Positions 1 through 8,936 are shown, counted from the stretch's first letter. The stretch is 64,000 bases of DNA from Dictyobacter aurantiacus (GCF_003967515.1 NZ_BIFQ01000001.1:4712001-4776000); one strand, 5' to 3'. Notes: a model not told the origin generated them from the sequence alone. Numbers and translations are program-made.

Positions 1-3
1 ATC

Positions 4-97
4 GCGCGTCCGCTGCGCGGTCGCGCTGGTTTTGTGGGTTGGTGCATCGGGGGCGCATCCGCGCCCCCGATGCACCAACCCACAAAGGACTTGTGAG
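4..97 (+). repeat. Bipartite palindrome, copy 1
   Basis: A short GC-rich hairpin (4-26: GCGCG/CGCGC closing CCGC-TGC-GCGG) is followed by a long perfect hairpin with arms 31-56 and 61-86 (26 bp) and a 4-nt loop ATCC. The left flank (GCGTCCGCTGCGCGG) and the right flank (ACTTGTGAGC) recur almost unchanged around copy 2 at 1754, while the long stems differ in sequence. The right edge abuts the surviving part of an oxalate decarboxylase gene whose 5' end is gone, so insertion or rearrangement at this element probably truncated it. Confidence 0.85.
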
Positions 98-1077
98 CTC
101 ATAATCGGCTGCAAGAGGGTGGCTGGGCGCGCCAGGTCACCAGGCGCGAACTGCCGATCGCCACTACGCTGGCGGGCGTCAACATGCGCCTGAATCCCGG
201 TGCTATCCGTGAGCTGCACTGGCACAAAGAGGCGGAGTGGGCGTATATGCTTGATGGTCATGCGCGCATCAGTGCCGTGGACCAGAATGGGCGAAATTTT
301 CTGGCGGACGTCGGGGTCGGTGACCTCTGGCACTTTCCCGCTGGTATCCCACACTCGATCCAGGGATTGCAGGATGGCTGTGAGTTCCTGCTCGTCTTCG
401 ATGATGGGGACTTTTCAGAGGATTCCACCTTCTTGATCTCGGACTGGCTGGCGCATACGCCGAAGTCGGTGTTGGCCAAAAATTTCGGGGTCGCCGAGAG
501 CGATTTCGCCTCCATCCCTGCACACGAGCTCTACATCTTTCCGGGTACGATACCGGGTCAGCTGGCTGATGACCAGGTGCCCAATCCGCAGGGACCACCC
601 GCGCACTCGTTTGCCTATCGCTTGCATGCCCAGGAACTGATCAAGATGGATGGCGGTACGGTGCGCGTTGTAGACTCTACAAACTTTCCGGCCGCATCCA
701 CCATCGCGGCAGCGCTGGTTGAGGTAGAACCGGGAGCCATGCGCGAGCTCCACTGGCATCCTAACGCCGATGAATGGCAATATTATATCGAGGGTAATGG
801 CCGTATGAGCGTGTTCGCCTCCGAGGGCAAGGTGCGCACCTTCGACTACCAGGCGGGGGATGTGGGCTATGTCCCGTTCGCCATGGGACACTACATCTAA
901 AATACTGGAGATACCACGCTGCGCTTTCTGGAGATGTTTAAAAGCGATCACTATGCTGATGTCTCGCTGAAGCAGTGGATGGCGTTGACGCCGCCCGAAC
1001 TGGTGCGGGCTCACTTACATCTTAACCAGAACGTAATGGGCTCCCTCTCCAAGGAAAAGAAGCCGATCACTCGCTAA
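97..1077 (+). pseudogene. Oxalate decarboxylase-type bicupin, truncated and interrupted
   Basis: The reading frame from 97 encodes a bicupin protein. The first cupin has an HWH motif in [11 protein letters not shown] followed by [12 protein letters not shown]. The second has [12 protein letters not shown] and [14 protein letters not shown]. These are the manganese-binding histidine and glutamate motifs of oxalate decarboxylases, which convert oxalate to formate and CO2. Two lesions are visible. The N-terminal part is missing: an in-frame TGA at 94-96 and hairpin copy 1 lie directly upstream, with no start codon before 184. An in-frame TAA at 898-900 falls where GAA (Glu) is expected, and the frame continues after it with a normal C-terminus (NTGDTTLRFLEMFKS...) to a second stop at 1075-1077. 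A 238-residue fragment starting at 184 could still be made, but I judge it non-functional. Confidence 0.85.
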
Positions 1078-1080
1078 ATA

Positions 1081-1123
1081 AAAAAAAAGAGAGGGTACAG
1101 CTCACGCTGCGCCCTCTCTTTTT
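1081..1123. terminator. Bidirectional intrinsic terminator
   Basis: AGAGAGGG (1088-1095) pairs with CCCTCTCT (1112-1119). The stem is flanked by an A-run on the left and a T-run on the right, so it can end transcription from both the bicupin pseudogene and the convergent small gene at 1131. Confidence 0.8.
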
Positions 1124-1130
1124 GAATGTA

Positions 1131-1328
1131 CTACCGCTCAACCAGTTCGGCAGGGGAGACTGCGAATTCCTGCAGCCTGTCATCTACGCGAGCTCGAATA
1201 ATGACCTTGTCCATCTCCTGGCGCACAACAACGCCTGGAATGGGCAGTAAGCGTAGAGCGGTGCGAGAGTGCCAGAGCACTAGATCCTGGTTCTGAAATT
1301 TCATTTCTTCTAATTGATTGATTGCCAT
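1131..1328 (-). CDS. Small conserved hypothetical protein, 65 aa
   Basis: This is a 65-residue, mainly charged protein starting MAINQLEEM, with no signal peptide or membrane segment. A GGA-type ribosome site lies 8-10 bases before the ATG, and the gene ends against a bidirectional terminator, which supports it being real. The middle (LRLLPIPGVVVRQEMDKVIIRARVD) looks like short beta-strands. I do not recognise the family. Its position between a pseudogene and a long spacer gives no functional clue. Confidence 0.5.
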   Translation of the reverse strand: MAINQLEEMKFQNQDLVLWHSRTALRLLPIPGVVVRQEMDKVIIRARVDDRLQEFAVSPAELVER

Positions 1329-1753
1329 CGCACATTTCCTATATGTTTATTATTTGTTGTGTCGGGAGGCCTGAGCATCCCTTCCTCTCGTACACCAATG
1401 GATACCCTCGATAACGGTCCCTCGTTAATCCTCTGGAAACTATAAATGTTTAAGTGCTGATTAAAGGGTTTACTGGTCTGTAAGAACTAACTGATGCGAC
1501 CGCCACCGTAGCATTAATGATGCCGTAGTGGCGAGCCTCGGGTAGCAACGATCTCTTTTTCTACCGAGGCGCGATGTAACTATGAGTCGATTTTATCAGA
1601 AATCCATGCCCCCGGATGCTCATGTCTTTTGCTTATAGTACTTTTTGGCCGTGTGCCCTCTTCCACCCAGGATACAGGCCGTTCCACAGCCCTCCCCCCT
1701 TACTGAGGATCTTACTCGCATCTTATCGGGGCGCATGGTACCCCCCCGCACAG

Positions 1754-1846
1754 GCGTCCGCTGCGCGGCCGCACTAGTTTTGTGAGTGAGTGCAACAGGC
1801 GCGCCGAAGCGCCCCTGTTGCACTCACTCACAAAAGACTTCTGAGC
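1754..1846 (+). repeat. Bipartite palindrome, copy 2
   Basis: The short hairpin is GCG-T-CCGC-TGC-GCGG-C-CGC (1754-1772). The long hairpin has arms 1778-1804 and 1809-1835 (27 bp, one mismatch) and loop CGAA. The right flank GACTTCTGAGC matches copy 1. The core of the long stem (GAGTGAGTGCAACAGG) differs from copy 1. Confidence 0.85.
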
Positions 1847-2014
1847 ACTGTAGGCGCAAAAAGCCAGGCATCCGTGGGGTGATGAGCATGAGGGTAAGAT
1901 ACTCTCTTACAAAGGGCCATTAGAGGTGTTGATGCATCGTAGGTGCGAAAGCCCATGCACCAGCTATGACATAGCCATTTTTGGTTGCTTTATGGACAGG
2001 TGATCGGTCAATGG

Positions 2015-2044
2015 TTGACAGGTAAACCTTTTTTAGGGTATACA
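2015..2044 (+). promoter_or_regulatory. Sigma-70-type promoter of the amylase gene
   Basis: TTGACA (2015-2020), an 18-bp spacer and TATACA (2039-2044) match the housekeeping consensus closely. Transcription would start near 2051 and give a leader of about 125 nt containing the CAGAAAAC/GTTTTCTG inverted repeat. Confidence 0.7.
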
Positions 2045-2178
2045 CGTAATCAGAAAACGATTTATGTTGTTACAACGGCAGAAAAAGTTTTCTGGTTGAC
2101 CGTATGTCAGTTACGATCTCTGTAACTATTAAAAGTATTGATCGATGAAGAGAAATACGCGTATGGAGGACGCATACC

Positions 2179-3684
2179 ATGCAAGGAAAGCAGCTTCTTT
2201 TGCATCTGGGCCAGCACAGTCGTTGGTTCAGGTTGTACGCAGGCGTTGCCCTGATTTTGATCGCTGTCATTGTAGCCGTTACATTGCAGTTCCTTCCCTC
2301 CCCTCAGCATGCTCAGGCGCATAGCGCCAAAGATTGGACCTCGCGCTCGATCTACTTTATCATGACGGATCGCTTCAGCGATGGCGATACCTCGAATGAT
2401 AATGCCGGTGGCTTCAACACCAATCGCTCTGATCCCACCGCCTGGCATGGTGGCGACTTCCAGGGCATTATCAATCATCTGGACTACATCAAGAATATGG
2501 GCTTCACCGCGATCTGGATTACTCCTGTGGTAATGCAGCACGATGCCCATGCGTATCATGGCTACTGGGGTTATGATTTCTACTCCATTGATGGACATCT
2601 GGGAAACATGGGTAAACTGCAGGAACTGGTGGCGAAGGCCCATCAGCGCAATATCTGGGTGATGCTGGATGTGGTGGCCAACCATACCGGCTACTACAAC
2701 TACAATACCCCCACCTTTCCTAATTACAACGAGTACCACCATAATGGCGATGTCGCCGACTACAATAACCAGTGGGACGTTGAGAACCAGGACGTGGCGG
2801 GCCTGAACGATCTGGACCAGAGCAATCCCACCACTCGTTCGACTCTGCTCAATAATATCAAGTGGCTGGTCAATACGACCGGGGTGGATGGGTTGCGCGT
2901 GGATACCGTGAAGCACGTGCCCAAGGATTTCTGGGCCGCCTACGCGCAGAGCGCTGGCACCTTCACGATGGGAGAGGTTTTCAATGGCGATCCAGCCTAT
3001 GATGGTCCCTACACCCACTACCTGGATGCGGTCCTGGATTATCCGATGTACTATACCATCCACGATGTCTTCGGGCAGAATCAGTCGATGTGGAATATTC
3101 ACGACCGCTATGCTTCGGACTTCCAGTATCGCGATCCGCTCACCAATGGCGTCTTTATTGACAATCACGATGTCGATCGCTTCCTCTGCGACGCCAGCGG
3201 CAATCCTTCTGCGACCTGGGATAAGTGGCCGCAGTTGGAGATGGCGCTCTCCTTCACCTTCTCTGGTCGTGGCATCCCAATCATGTACTATGGGACCGAG
3301 CAGGGCTTTAGCGGCTGCGCCGATCCCAAGAACCGCGAGGATATGTTCAACTCATTCAGCACCACGGGCACGCTGTACAACTATGTCGCCAAACTCAACT
3401 ACGCGCGTAACATGAACCCGGCCATCCAGAACGGCACCCAATCCGAGAAGTTTGTCGATGATACCTTTTATGCTTTCGAGCGTGAAAACGGCGCTAACGA
3501 TGTACTGGTCGGACTCAACAACGCCTGGAGCACGCGCACGGTCACCATCACCAACCTCGATAACTTCAGCAACGGCCAGGTCCTGCACGACGAGTTGACC
3601 GGCAAGGCCTATACCGTTTCGGGCAGCAGTGTTACACTGACCCTCAACAGCCACCAGGCCGTTGAACTGACCAACCGCTACTAA
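2179..3684 (+). CDS. Secreted alpha-amylase family (GH13) glycosidase
   Basis: This 501-residue enzyme is predicted to hydrolyse alpha-1,4-glucans outside the cell. An N-terminal signal or anchor segment (about residues 19-40) is followed by AHS-type residues that may be a cleavage site. All four GH13 regions are present: DVVANH (164-169), GLRVDTVKH with nucleophile D242, GEVF with acid/base E266, and FIDNHD with D331. A short beta-sandwich C domain follows. Length and order fit a secreted amylase of the cyclomaltodextrinase/alpha-amylase type; exact specificity is unclear. GGAGGA lies 8 bases before the ATG. The gene stands alone, has its own promoter, and ends at a hairpin with a T-run (about 3704-3736). 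Confidence 0.9.
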   Translation: MQGKQLLLHLGQHSRWFRLYAGVALILIAVIVAVTLQFLPSPQHAQAHSAKDWTSRSIYFIMTDRFSDGDTSNDNAGGFNTNRSDPTAWHGGDFQGIINHLDYIKNMGFTAIWITPVVMQHDAHAYHGYWGYDFYSIDGHLGNMGKLQELVAKAHQRNIWVMLDVVANHTGYYNYNTPTFPNYNEYHHNGDVADYNNQWDVENQDVAGLNDLDQSNPTTRSTLLNNIKWLVNTTGVDGLRVDTVKHVPKDFWAAYAQSAGTFTMGEVFNGDPAYDGPYTHYLDAVLDYPMYYTIHDVFGQNQSMWNIHDRYASDFQYRDPLTNGVFIDNHDVDRFLCDASGNPSATWDKWPQLEMALSFTFSGRGIPIMYYGTEQGFSGCADPKNREDMFNSFSTTGTLYNYVAKLNYARNMNPAIQNGTQSEKFVDDTFYAFERENGANDVLVGLNNAWSTRTVTITNLDNFSNGQVLHDELTGKAYTVSGSSVTLTLNSHQAVELTNRY

Positions 3685-3703
3685 ATCTTCAGCGCCCTGA
3701 GGC

Positions 3704-3736
3704 GTGGGGAACGCAGGCGTCCCCATCTTCTTTTTC
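3704..3736 (+). terminator. Intrinsic terminator after the amylase gene
   Basis: TGGGGA...TCCCCA with a small GC-rich loop is followed by TCTTCTTTTT, directly downstream of the amylase stop codon. Confidence 0.65.
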
Positions 3737-3820
3737 TGAGGAGGTGCAAGGGGTGCGCATTCGCGCACCCCTTGCACCTCCTCAATAAACATGGGCGGCC
3801 GCATGCGGGGCCGCCCATGT
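3737..3820. repeat. Bipartite palindrome, copy 3 (inverted)
   Basis: The long hairpin has arms 3737-3758 and 3763-3784 (22 bp, perfect) with loop ATTC. It is followed by a short GC-rich hairpin with arms 3789-3800 and 3809-3820 (ACATGGGCGGCC/GGCCGCCCATGT). The order is reversed relative to copies 1 and 2. It lies between the convergent amylase and TIR-protein genes. Confidence 0.85.
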
Positions 3821-3859
3821 GAGGGCTATTACGCCCACCAGCAAAAAGTGTGTTCTTAA

Positions 3860-5602
3860 TTATCCGTATTTTTTGACAGTGAAGCTGGAGAGGTGTTGGA
3901 TGTGGTCGTACAACCAGATCGCGCCCCCCATACGGTTGCCGCTGCCGGGATCGTACGCCCCATAGTAGGCGTTGCAGCCTTGCGTATAGAGATCATCCAG
4001 CGTTGTTTTATCGTTGGGATTGGTCGCCAGTTTGGTGGCGTCCGACCGGATCAGGGTGAGCATATCAACGATGCGGTTCAGGTTTACGTTGATCTGATTA
4101 ATCTGCTGCTTCTGGTCTGGCGTGATCTGTGGTGCCTCGATCAGGCCAGTGAGATGGTGCCCCATCAGCTTATCGAAGCCGGTTGGATTCTCGTGCTCGG
4201 GATCCAGTGTCAGCAGGCCGATGCGCGACGTCTTCTGGTCCACCAGTAATTTGGTGCCCCGCGGAACATCCTGCGCCACGTATTTGTATCCATCGATATA
4301 ATCTAGAATTTTGGTAACGTCGTATTTAGTGGTGGCTGGATTATTCTTGTTGCGCGCATCCCTGGACAGCAGCATAACTTCCTGAATATCCTGTTGGAAC
4401 CAGAACGCTATACCCCCCTTGAGGTCGACATTCAGATCCTTATTTTGCAGGGTGGGATCCTGGTAGAGCAGATGCCTCAGATGATCCAGTTGCGTGCCCG
4501 CCGCCATATTCATGGAGTCGCCATTGTCGCCACCCATATTCATCGCTGAGCTACCGGAATTGCCCTGTGGAATCTCCGCGTAGTAGCGCCACATGCTTTT
4601 GTCGGTCGTCGGCGTGCTGGGGGGGATGCTGCTGTTCTCGGCGGTGATCAGGATGCGGCTCCCTAACGCCAGCAGATTATTATGGGTCGGGCTGACATAG
4701 GAGAGCGTCGCGCTGTGATCGCTGATGTCTGGCAGTTTACCCATCAGGACGGTATTGGCTTCACTCGCCTGTGAGTCCGCCAGGAGCCAGACGTAATAGC
4801 TCTTATTCGCCGGAGGGGGAGCAATATTATTTAGGGTGACGTTGAGTCCGTCGTTGGCACCTTTTGTGCCGTCGCTGTTAAATAATTCTGAGCTGGTGAA
4901 ATAGGCATTGCCGGCGACCAGGTTGGGTGGTGGCGGTGCTGGCTGTGGGCGAAATACGTTGATAAGTACTACGATCACGCTGGCCAGGACGATCAGCGAG
5001 GCCAGCGCAATCGAGCCGATCATCAAATTTTTGCGCCCGATGGTGTAGGGCATGTCTCTGAGCACCGCCATTCGGGGCGGAGGGGCCAGTGGTCGATCAT
5101 ATGTCGGCGATGGCGTACTGAAATGGCTGATCCTTTTCGGCAGGCGCGTCTGTTCAGGAGCCTCAATGGTATGCAAACTGCCTGTATCCCCCAGAGAAAG
5201 GATGAACAGAAGCTTTTCAAGCGCCTTTGGATAATCTAGCGCGATATTGATGGTATTGAGCTCGCTCCACTCCTGGGGAGCCTGCACGGTCTCGGTAGGA
5301 GTGGGGATAATGCGCAGGATCTCTGATTGCTGCTGCTCTGTGAGCCGTTGGGCGGCCGTGAAGATGGCGCGCGTCCTGGGATGCTGCAACGTTTCGGCCG
5401 TTTGGGCGAACATGATCCATTGACAGGTGGGCAGGGAGCGAGTGATGTATTGGTAAAAGTCTTCATCTGTATTCCGGCCCGCATCGGTGATGACCTCTGT
5501 GCCGGCGGCACGCAGGTCATTAAATAACTGCCGCAGCAGCGATTGACCTGCATCTGGCGTTTCGCCCGGATAATAGCAAATGAAGACTCTTGGAATATCC
5601 AT
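3860..5602 (-). CDS. TIR-like domain membrane protein with large C-terminal domain
   Basis: This protein of 580 residues starts at the ATG at 5602, which has AGGAG 7 bases upstream. A further 32 in-frame residues upstream have no ribosome site. Residues 1-110 look like a TIR fold (RVFICYYPGE...; LRAAGTEVITDAG; FYQYITRSL; WIMFAQTAET). A linker with prolines precedes a single membrane span (about 195-220, MIGSIALASLIVLASVIVVL). The remaining 360 residues would be outside; the first part (YYVWLLADSQ..., LMGKLPDI) resembles the ectodomain of RskA-type anti-sigma factors, and it is followed by a Met/Asn/Gly-rich stretch and a helical region. It is transcribed away from the secretion block and shares its upstream region, so co-regulation is possible. 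Function is not known. Confidence 0.7.
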   Translation of the reverse strand: MDIPRVFICYYPGETPDAGQSLLRQLFNDLRAAGTEVITDAGRNTDEDFYQYITRSLPTCQWIMFAQTAETLQHPRTRAIFTAAQRLTEQQQSEILRIIPTPTETVQAPQEWSELNTINIALDYPKALEKLLFILSLGDTGSLHTIEAPEQTRLPKRISHFSTPSPTYDRPLAPPPRMAVLRDMPYTIGRKNLMIGSIALASLIVLASVIVVLINVFRPQPAPPPPNLVAGNAYFTSSELFNSDGTKGANDGLNVTLNNIAPPPANKSYYVWLLADSQASEANTVLMGKLPDISDHSATLSYVSPTHNNLLALGSRILITAENSSIPPSTPTTDKSMWRYYAEIPQGNSGSSAMNMGGDNGDSMNMAAGTQLDHLRHLLYQDPTLQNKDLNVDLKGGIAFWFQQDIQEVMLLSRDARNKNNPATTKYDVTKILDYIDGYKYVAQDVPRGTKLLVDQKTSRIGLLTLDPEHENPTGFDKLMGHHLTGLIEAPQITPDQKQQINQINVNLNRIVDMLTLIRSDATKLATNPNDKTTLDDLYTQGCNAYYGAYDPGSGNRMGGAIWLYDHIQHLSSFTVKKYG

Positions 5603-5792
5603 GTGATGTCTCCTATAAGTGCTATGTAGGAATAAATTGACATATGTCTGGCAAGCATTGCGATTGCAAGTATAACAGAGTGTGGTATTCTTATACAAGT
5701 AGTAATGGTCTGTAGTTGCATTTTCGTTTAATATCTTAAATGTTGAGCCTGTTTACCTATTTATTCCTGGTTGATTAACCAGGGTGAAGTTC

Positions 5793-6569
5793 ATGGAGAG
5801 TTGTGCACGTATGAATCGTATGTTGTATACCCAGCCGGCCACGTCGCTGACACCCGCACTTATTATTTATTTGATCGATGCCAGCCATTCTATGAATGAT
5901 CTATGTGGTGCTGTGACCAAGATCGACCTGGTGAATCGGGCCCTGCGGGATGTGATCAAAGATATGGTGCGCCGCTCTATGCGCGACGGGGTGGTGCAGC
6001 GACGGTACAAAGTGGCGATCCTGGCGTACAGTACCGAGGTGGTTGATGTGCTGGGGGGCATTCGCGATCTGCCCGAACTGGTGCGCGAGGGCACGCCGAT
6101 CTTGAGTGCCGGTGGCGAGACGGATACCAGCGCGGGCTTCGCGGCCGTCGAGTCGCTGCTGCAGGAAAATATCGCCAGCTTCCAATCTCATCCCGCCCCC
6201 CTGGTCTGCCACCTGACCGACGCCCTCTTTACCGAGAGCGATCCCTCTCCCCTCATCAAGCGTATCCAAAGCATGGCGGTTAACGACGGACCTGTGCTGG
6301 TAGAGAATGTCTATGTGGCCGACAAGATGCTGCGCTCATCCGTCGCGGACTGGCATAACTGGGGTGGGGTTACCAGGCCGAGTCAGTTGACCAATGAATA
6401 TGCCAGGCTGCTCTTTCACCTCTCCTCGCCGCTGCCCGAAACGTATCGGCAGAACATTAATAATTATGGCTATCATCTGCAGAACGGTATCCCCCTCTTC
6501 TTTCCCGGTACCCATACCGACCTTGTGCGGCTGGCCTTCGCCGTCTCCTCGGCAACCCAATTAAAATAA
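5793..6569 (+). CDS. VWA-domain protein of a TerY-like triad
   Basis: This is a von Willebrand A-domain protein of about 258 residues, cytoplasmic, with a metal-ion-dependent adhesion site: DASHS near the N-terminus, GGETDTS in the middle, and HLTDALF. Such proteins bind partners through the metal ion. It is followed within 25 bp by a PP2C-like phosphatase, which overlaps a protein kinase gene. VWA, PP2C and kinase genes in this order match the TerY-P triad known from bacterial phosphorylation systems. The start is uncertain: ATGs at 5784, 5793 and 5811 are all in frame. I chose 5793 because AGGGTG lies about 6 bases upstream. It is the first gene of the block leading into type VII secretion genes. 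Confidence 0.8.
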   Translation: MESCARMNRMLYTQPATSLTPALIIYLIDASHSMNDLCGAVTKIDLVNRALRDVIKDMVRRSMRDGVVQRRYKVAILAYSTEVVDVLGGIRDLPELVREGTPILSAGGETDTSAGFAAVESLLQENIASFQSHPAPLVCHLTDALFTESDPSPLIKRIQSMAVNDGPVLVENVYVADKMLRSSVADWHNWGGVTRPSQLTNEYARLLFHLSSPLPETYRQNINNYGYHLQNGIPLFFPGTHTDLVRLAFAVSSATQLK

Positions 6570-6592
6570 GTCAGAAGGAAATACATGTAACT

Positions 6593-7459
6593 ATGCCGTC
6601 AAAACATGCTGAGGATGCGTTTCGCATCCTCGAGAGTGATCAGATCATCGATAGCTTTACGCGCGCCGAACTGGCCTCTTCCACGATCGCTCGTCTGCTC
6701 TCGTTCCGCTGCCGCGAGGCGCGGGAGCAGGCGTTACCTAATCAAGACTATGCCAGGATCTCTTACCGTAAGGATGGTTCGTCGCTCAGCTTCTGCGTCA
6801 GCGATGGCGTGAGTAGTTCTTACAAAGGTGATTTCGCCGCCTGCTGCCTGGCAGCATACCTGGTGAAGTGGTTGCAGGAGTTGCCGGCCGAGGCCGCGCG
6901 GCATGAACGATTGGATGCCGCCCTGCGTACGCAGCTTGATCGCCTGGCGGTGCAGGCGCAGCAGCAGCTCCAGAGGCTGGAGATGGAGCCGGGTACTCCT
7001 GGCCTGGTGCGCGAGGTGCTGGAGGATCTGCGCCAGAACTATGGGAGCGAGACGGTCTTTTTTTGTGGTCGCCTGGATTATGAGATGAGCATTGACCGCC
7101 AGCGGGCGCAGCTCAAGAGTGCTTTCTTTTGCTGGATGGGCAATGTGACGGCGCGCCTCTTCCTGAATGAGCAGCAGTATATCTTGTTGGGGGAGAAGAC
7201 CGATAAAAATGGACGCTGGTCCACGCGCCATGGATGCCGGGGTGAGCTACATACCTGGAGCCGTTCCCTCTCGACCCTTGAGCGTCTGATTGTGCATACT
7301 GATGGTCTGGATGCCATCGGGGAGACCCTGTCAACCCTGGATGATGATGCCTGGTTGGCCGAAGTCCAGCGGCTCCTGGCCTCGTCAGACAGTGATGACA
7401 TGACGGTTTTCGATCTGTCCTGGTTGCCCGCCGAGGATGCAGAGGGGACATGGCGGTGA
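6593..7459 (+). CDS. PP2C-like Ser/Thr phosphatase
   Basis: This 288-residue cytoplasmic protein has PP2C signatures: FCVSDGVSSSYKGD (metal-binding D71 and D80, in place of the usual DGxGG), a central beta-rich part, VHTDGLDAIG, and a C-terminal SDDMTVFDLSW motif supplying the last metal aspartate. It would remove phosphate from proteins modified by the adjacent kinase. Its 3' end overlaps the kinase start by 10 bp, indicating translational coupling. A helical insertion (about 95-150, Arg/Gln/Leu-rich) is longer than in minimal PP2C domains. The ribosome site (AAGGAAA) is rather far from the ATG. Confidence 0.8.
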   Translation: MPSKHAEDAFRILESDQIIDSFTRAELASSTIARLLSFRCREAREQALPNQDYARISYRKDGSSLSFCVSDGVSSSYKGDFAACCLAAYLVKWLQELPAEAARHERLDAALRTQLDRLAVQAQQQLQRLEMEPGTPGLVREVLEDLRQNYGSETVFFCGRLDYEMSIDRQRAQLKSAFFCWMGNVTARLFLNEQQYILLGEKTDKNGRWSTRHGCRGELHTWSRSLSTLERLIVHTDGLDAIGETLSTLDDDAWLAEVQRLLASSDSDDMTVFDLSWLPAEDAEGTWR

Positions 7460-8388
7460 ATACATTCCATCCACACCAGGGGATGCTCTTGCCGATTGGG
7501 GCGGCCTACTATCACTTTCTCCCCCATCCCTATTTTCCCGATGATCGGCAAGAGGTTTTTGTGCTGGAAGGCGGAGAAGCCTTTGTCTACAAGCTGCACC
7601 ACCTTGGGGAGAAGCGGGACTATGCCTTGAAGGTGATGAAGCCGGGATTCCGTGATCCCTATAGTTTGCAGGTGGCCCGGCACCTGGCGCAATATACCAA
7701 TGTGCCGGGACTCTTTCTGGCTCGCCGTACCTGCCTGACGCGTGAACAGTACCCAACGTTGATCCGGCGCTTTCCCGAGCTCGAATACGCGGTCCTCATG
7801 CCCTGGCTTGAGTCTCGCACCTGGACCGGGCTGCTGCTTGATCCCGTGGCGAGCAGACACTATACGCCGAGCAACGCTCGCAAACTGGCGACCGCCACGG
7901 CCCATGTCCTCTGGAACCTGGAGGATCGTTTGCTGGCCCACACCGATATCGCCGGCAGCAACGTCGTCTTAAGCCCCGACGTGCAGCAGATCCAACTGAT
8001 CGATCTGGATGCCATGTATATTCATGGCCTGAAGATGCCAAAGCGGCATAGCCGCGGCTCCCCCGGCTACCAGCATCCTAACCAGGATGAGCGCGGCCAG
8101 TGGCGTGCCGACGGTGATCGCTTTGCGGGCGCCATCCTGCTAGCGGAGATGCTTACCTGGTGGAATCCCATCATACGTGCTGAGACTCCCGAAGGATCTG
8201 AGTCGCTCTTTTCTCCCCAGGAGCTGCAGCGGCGCGATGCCACACGCTGGCGACGTGTACGCCGCACGCTAGAACAGATGAATCCAGCTTTACGCGACCT
8301 CTTCGATCAGGCCTGGGCCTCGCGCAGGATTGAAGATTGTCCCGATTTTGGTTCCTGGTCTATGTGTCTGATTACATCTTTCATATAG
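7450..8388 (+). CDS. Soluble protein kinase-like protein of the triad
   Basis: A 312-residue protein kinase fold without a membrane segment. Visible elements are a glycine loop GGEAFVYKL (41-49), ATP lysine K61 in YALKVM, catalytic loop HTDIAGSN (164-171), and a metal motif DLD (185-187) where most kinases have DFG. A GSPGYQHP segment (about 204-211) corresponds to the activation segment. HTD replaces HRD, so activity is likely but the enzyme is divergent. The start overlaps the PP2C gene. In Firmicutes type VII systems the EssB/YukC component carries a kinase-like domain; whether this soluble kinase is a counterpart is only an inference. Confidence 0.8.
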   Translation: MAVNTFHPHQGMLLPIGAAYYHFLPHPYFPDDRQEVFVLEGGEAFVYKLHHLGEKRDYALKVMKPGFRDPYSLQVARHLAQYTNVPGLFLARRTCLTREQYPTLIRRFPELEYAVLMPWLESRTWTGLLLDPVASRHYTPSNARKLATATAHVLWNLEDRLLAHTDIAGSNVVLSPDVQQIQLIDLDAMYIHGLKMPKRHSRGSPGYQHPNQDERGQWRADGDRFAGAILLAEMLTWWNPIIRAETPEGSESLFSPQELQRRDATRWRRVRRTLEQMNPALRDLFDQAWASRRIEDCPDFGSWSMCLITSFI

Positions 8389-8557
8389 AAGTATTGCAAT
8401 TTTCCAATGCAGGCTGTAAATTGGGTGTCGAAGGATTTGCATGCTGAGTAATCTAATACTAGTAATACTAGCATCTAAGATTTCCAGTGGTGAATTGAGA
8501 TCTGAAATTCCCTATTGTTTGTTGTACGTTATTCACCTTATTCAAGAGAGGTTTTCC

Positions 8558-8863
8558 ATGAGCAGCAATCAGGTAGCTACAGATTTTTCAGAAATGGATG
8601 CGGCGGTAAGAACGTTTGATACCAACGTGATCAATCTGGAAGAGGCAATTTCCAACGTACAGAGCGCCGTTGACCGGCTGGGGGCCGTTTGGAAAGGTAG
8701 TGGTCACGACCAGTTTGTGCTTGCTACACAGTCCTGGAGCAAAGTCTCGAAAGAGATGAAAGACACGCTGCACCAGATCAACCAGAACTTGATGGCCAGT
8801 AACCAGGAATACCAGCGGGTGGAGCAAGAGGTTTCAAAGTCTTTTCACGGTTTTCAGATCTAA
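8558..8863 (+). CDS. WXG100 family protein (EsxA-like)
   Basis: This 101-residue all-helical protein has the WXG turn (VWKGSG) between two helices and a C-terminal YQRVE, which fits the YxxxD/E secretion signal of type VII substrates. The chosen ATG at 8558 has GAGAGG about 8 bases upstream; the longer frame beginning at 8441 would add a hydrophobic, poorly supported extension. The gene lies between the kinase and a YukD-like gene and upstream of the EccC-like ATPase, so it is the expected core substrate or structural partner of the secretion machine. It probably has its own promoter in the preceding 169-bp spacer, but I see no firm motif. Confidence 0.88.
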   Translation: MSSNQVATDFSEMDAAVRTFDTNVINLEEAISNVQSAVDRLGAVWKGSGHDQFVLATQSWSKVSKEMKDTLHQINQNLMASNQEYQRVEQEVSKSFHGFQI

Positions 8864-8896
8864 TGCTGCTGCCGGGGCGGCTCCCGGGAGCAACGT

Positions 8897-8926
8897 GCCT
8901 GAGCTTTCTCATCTGTCGTGCTCAGG
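8897..8926 (+). terminator. Hairpin after the WXG100 gene
   Basis: TGCCTGAGC pairs with GCTCAGGCA about 15 bases downstream. There is no strong T-run, so it may attenuate transcription or protect the abundant WXG100 message rather than fully terminate it. Confidence 0.5.
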
Positions 8927-8936
8927 CATCATAAGT

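Larger units (their letters stand above)
1329..2178. other. Long spacer upstream of the amylase gene
   Basis: This 850-bp stretch has no convincing gene. It contains palindrome copy 2 (1754-1846), the amylase promoter (2015-2044) and, in the expected 5' leader, a spaced inverted repeat CAGAAAAC...GTTTTCTG (about 2052-2095) that could be an operator or a leader hairpin. The remainder shows nothing recognisable. Confidence 0.5.

Noticed and set aside
2107-3168. Long open frame antisense to the amylase gene (353 codons)
   Set aside because: It is the complement of strongly conserved GH13 motifs, has Ile/Val/Gly-rich nonsense composition and no ribosome site.
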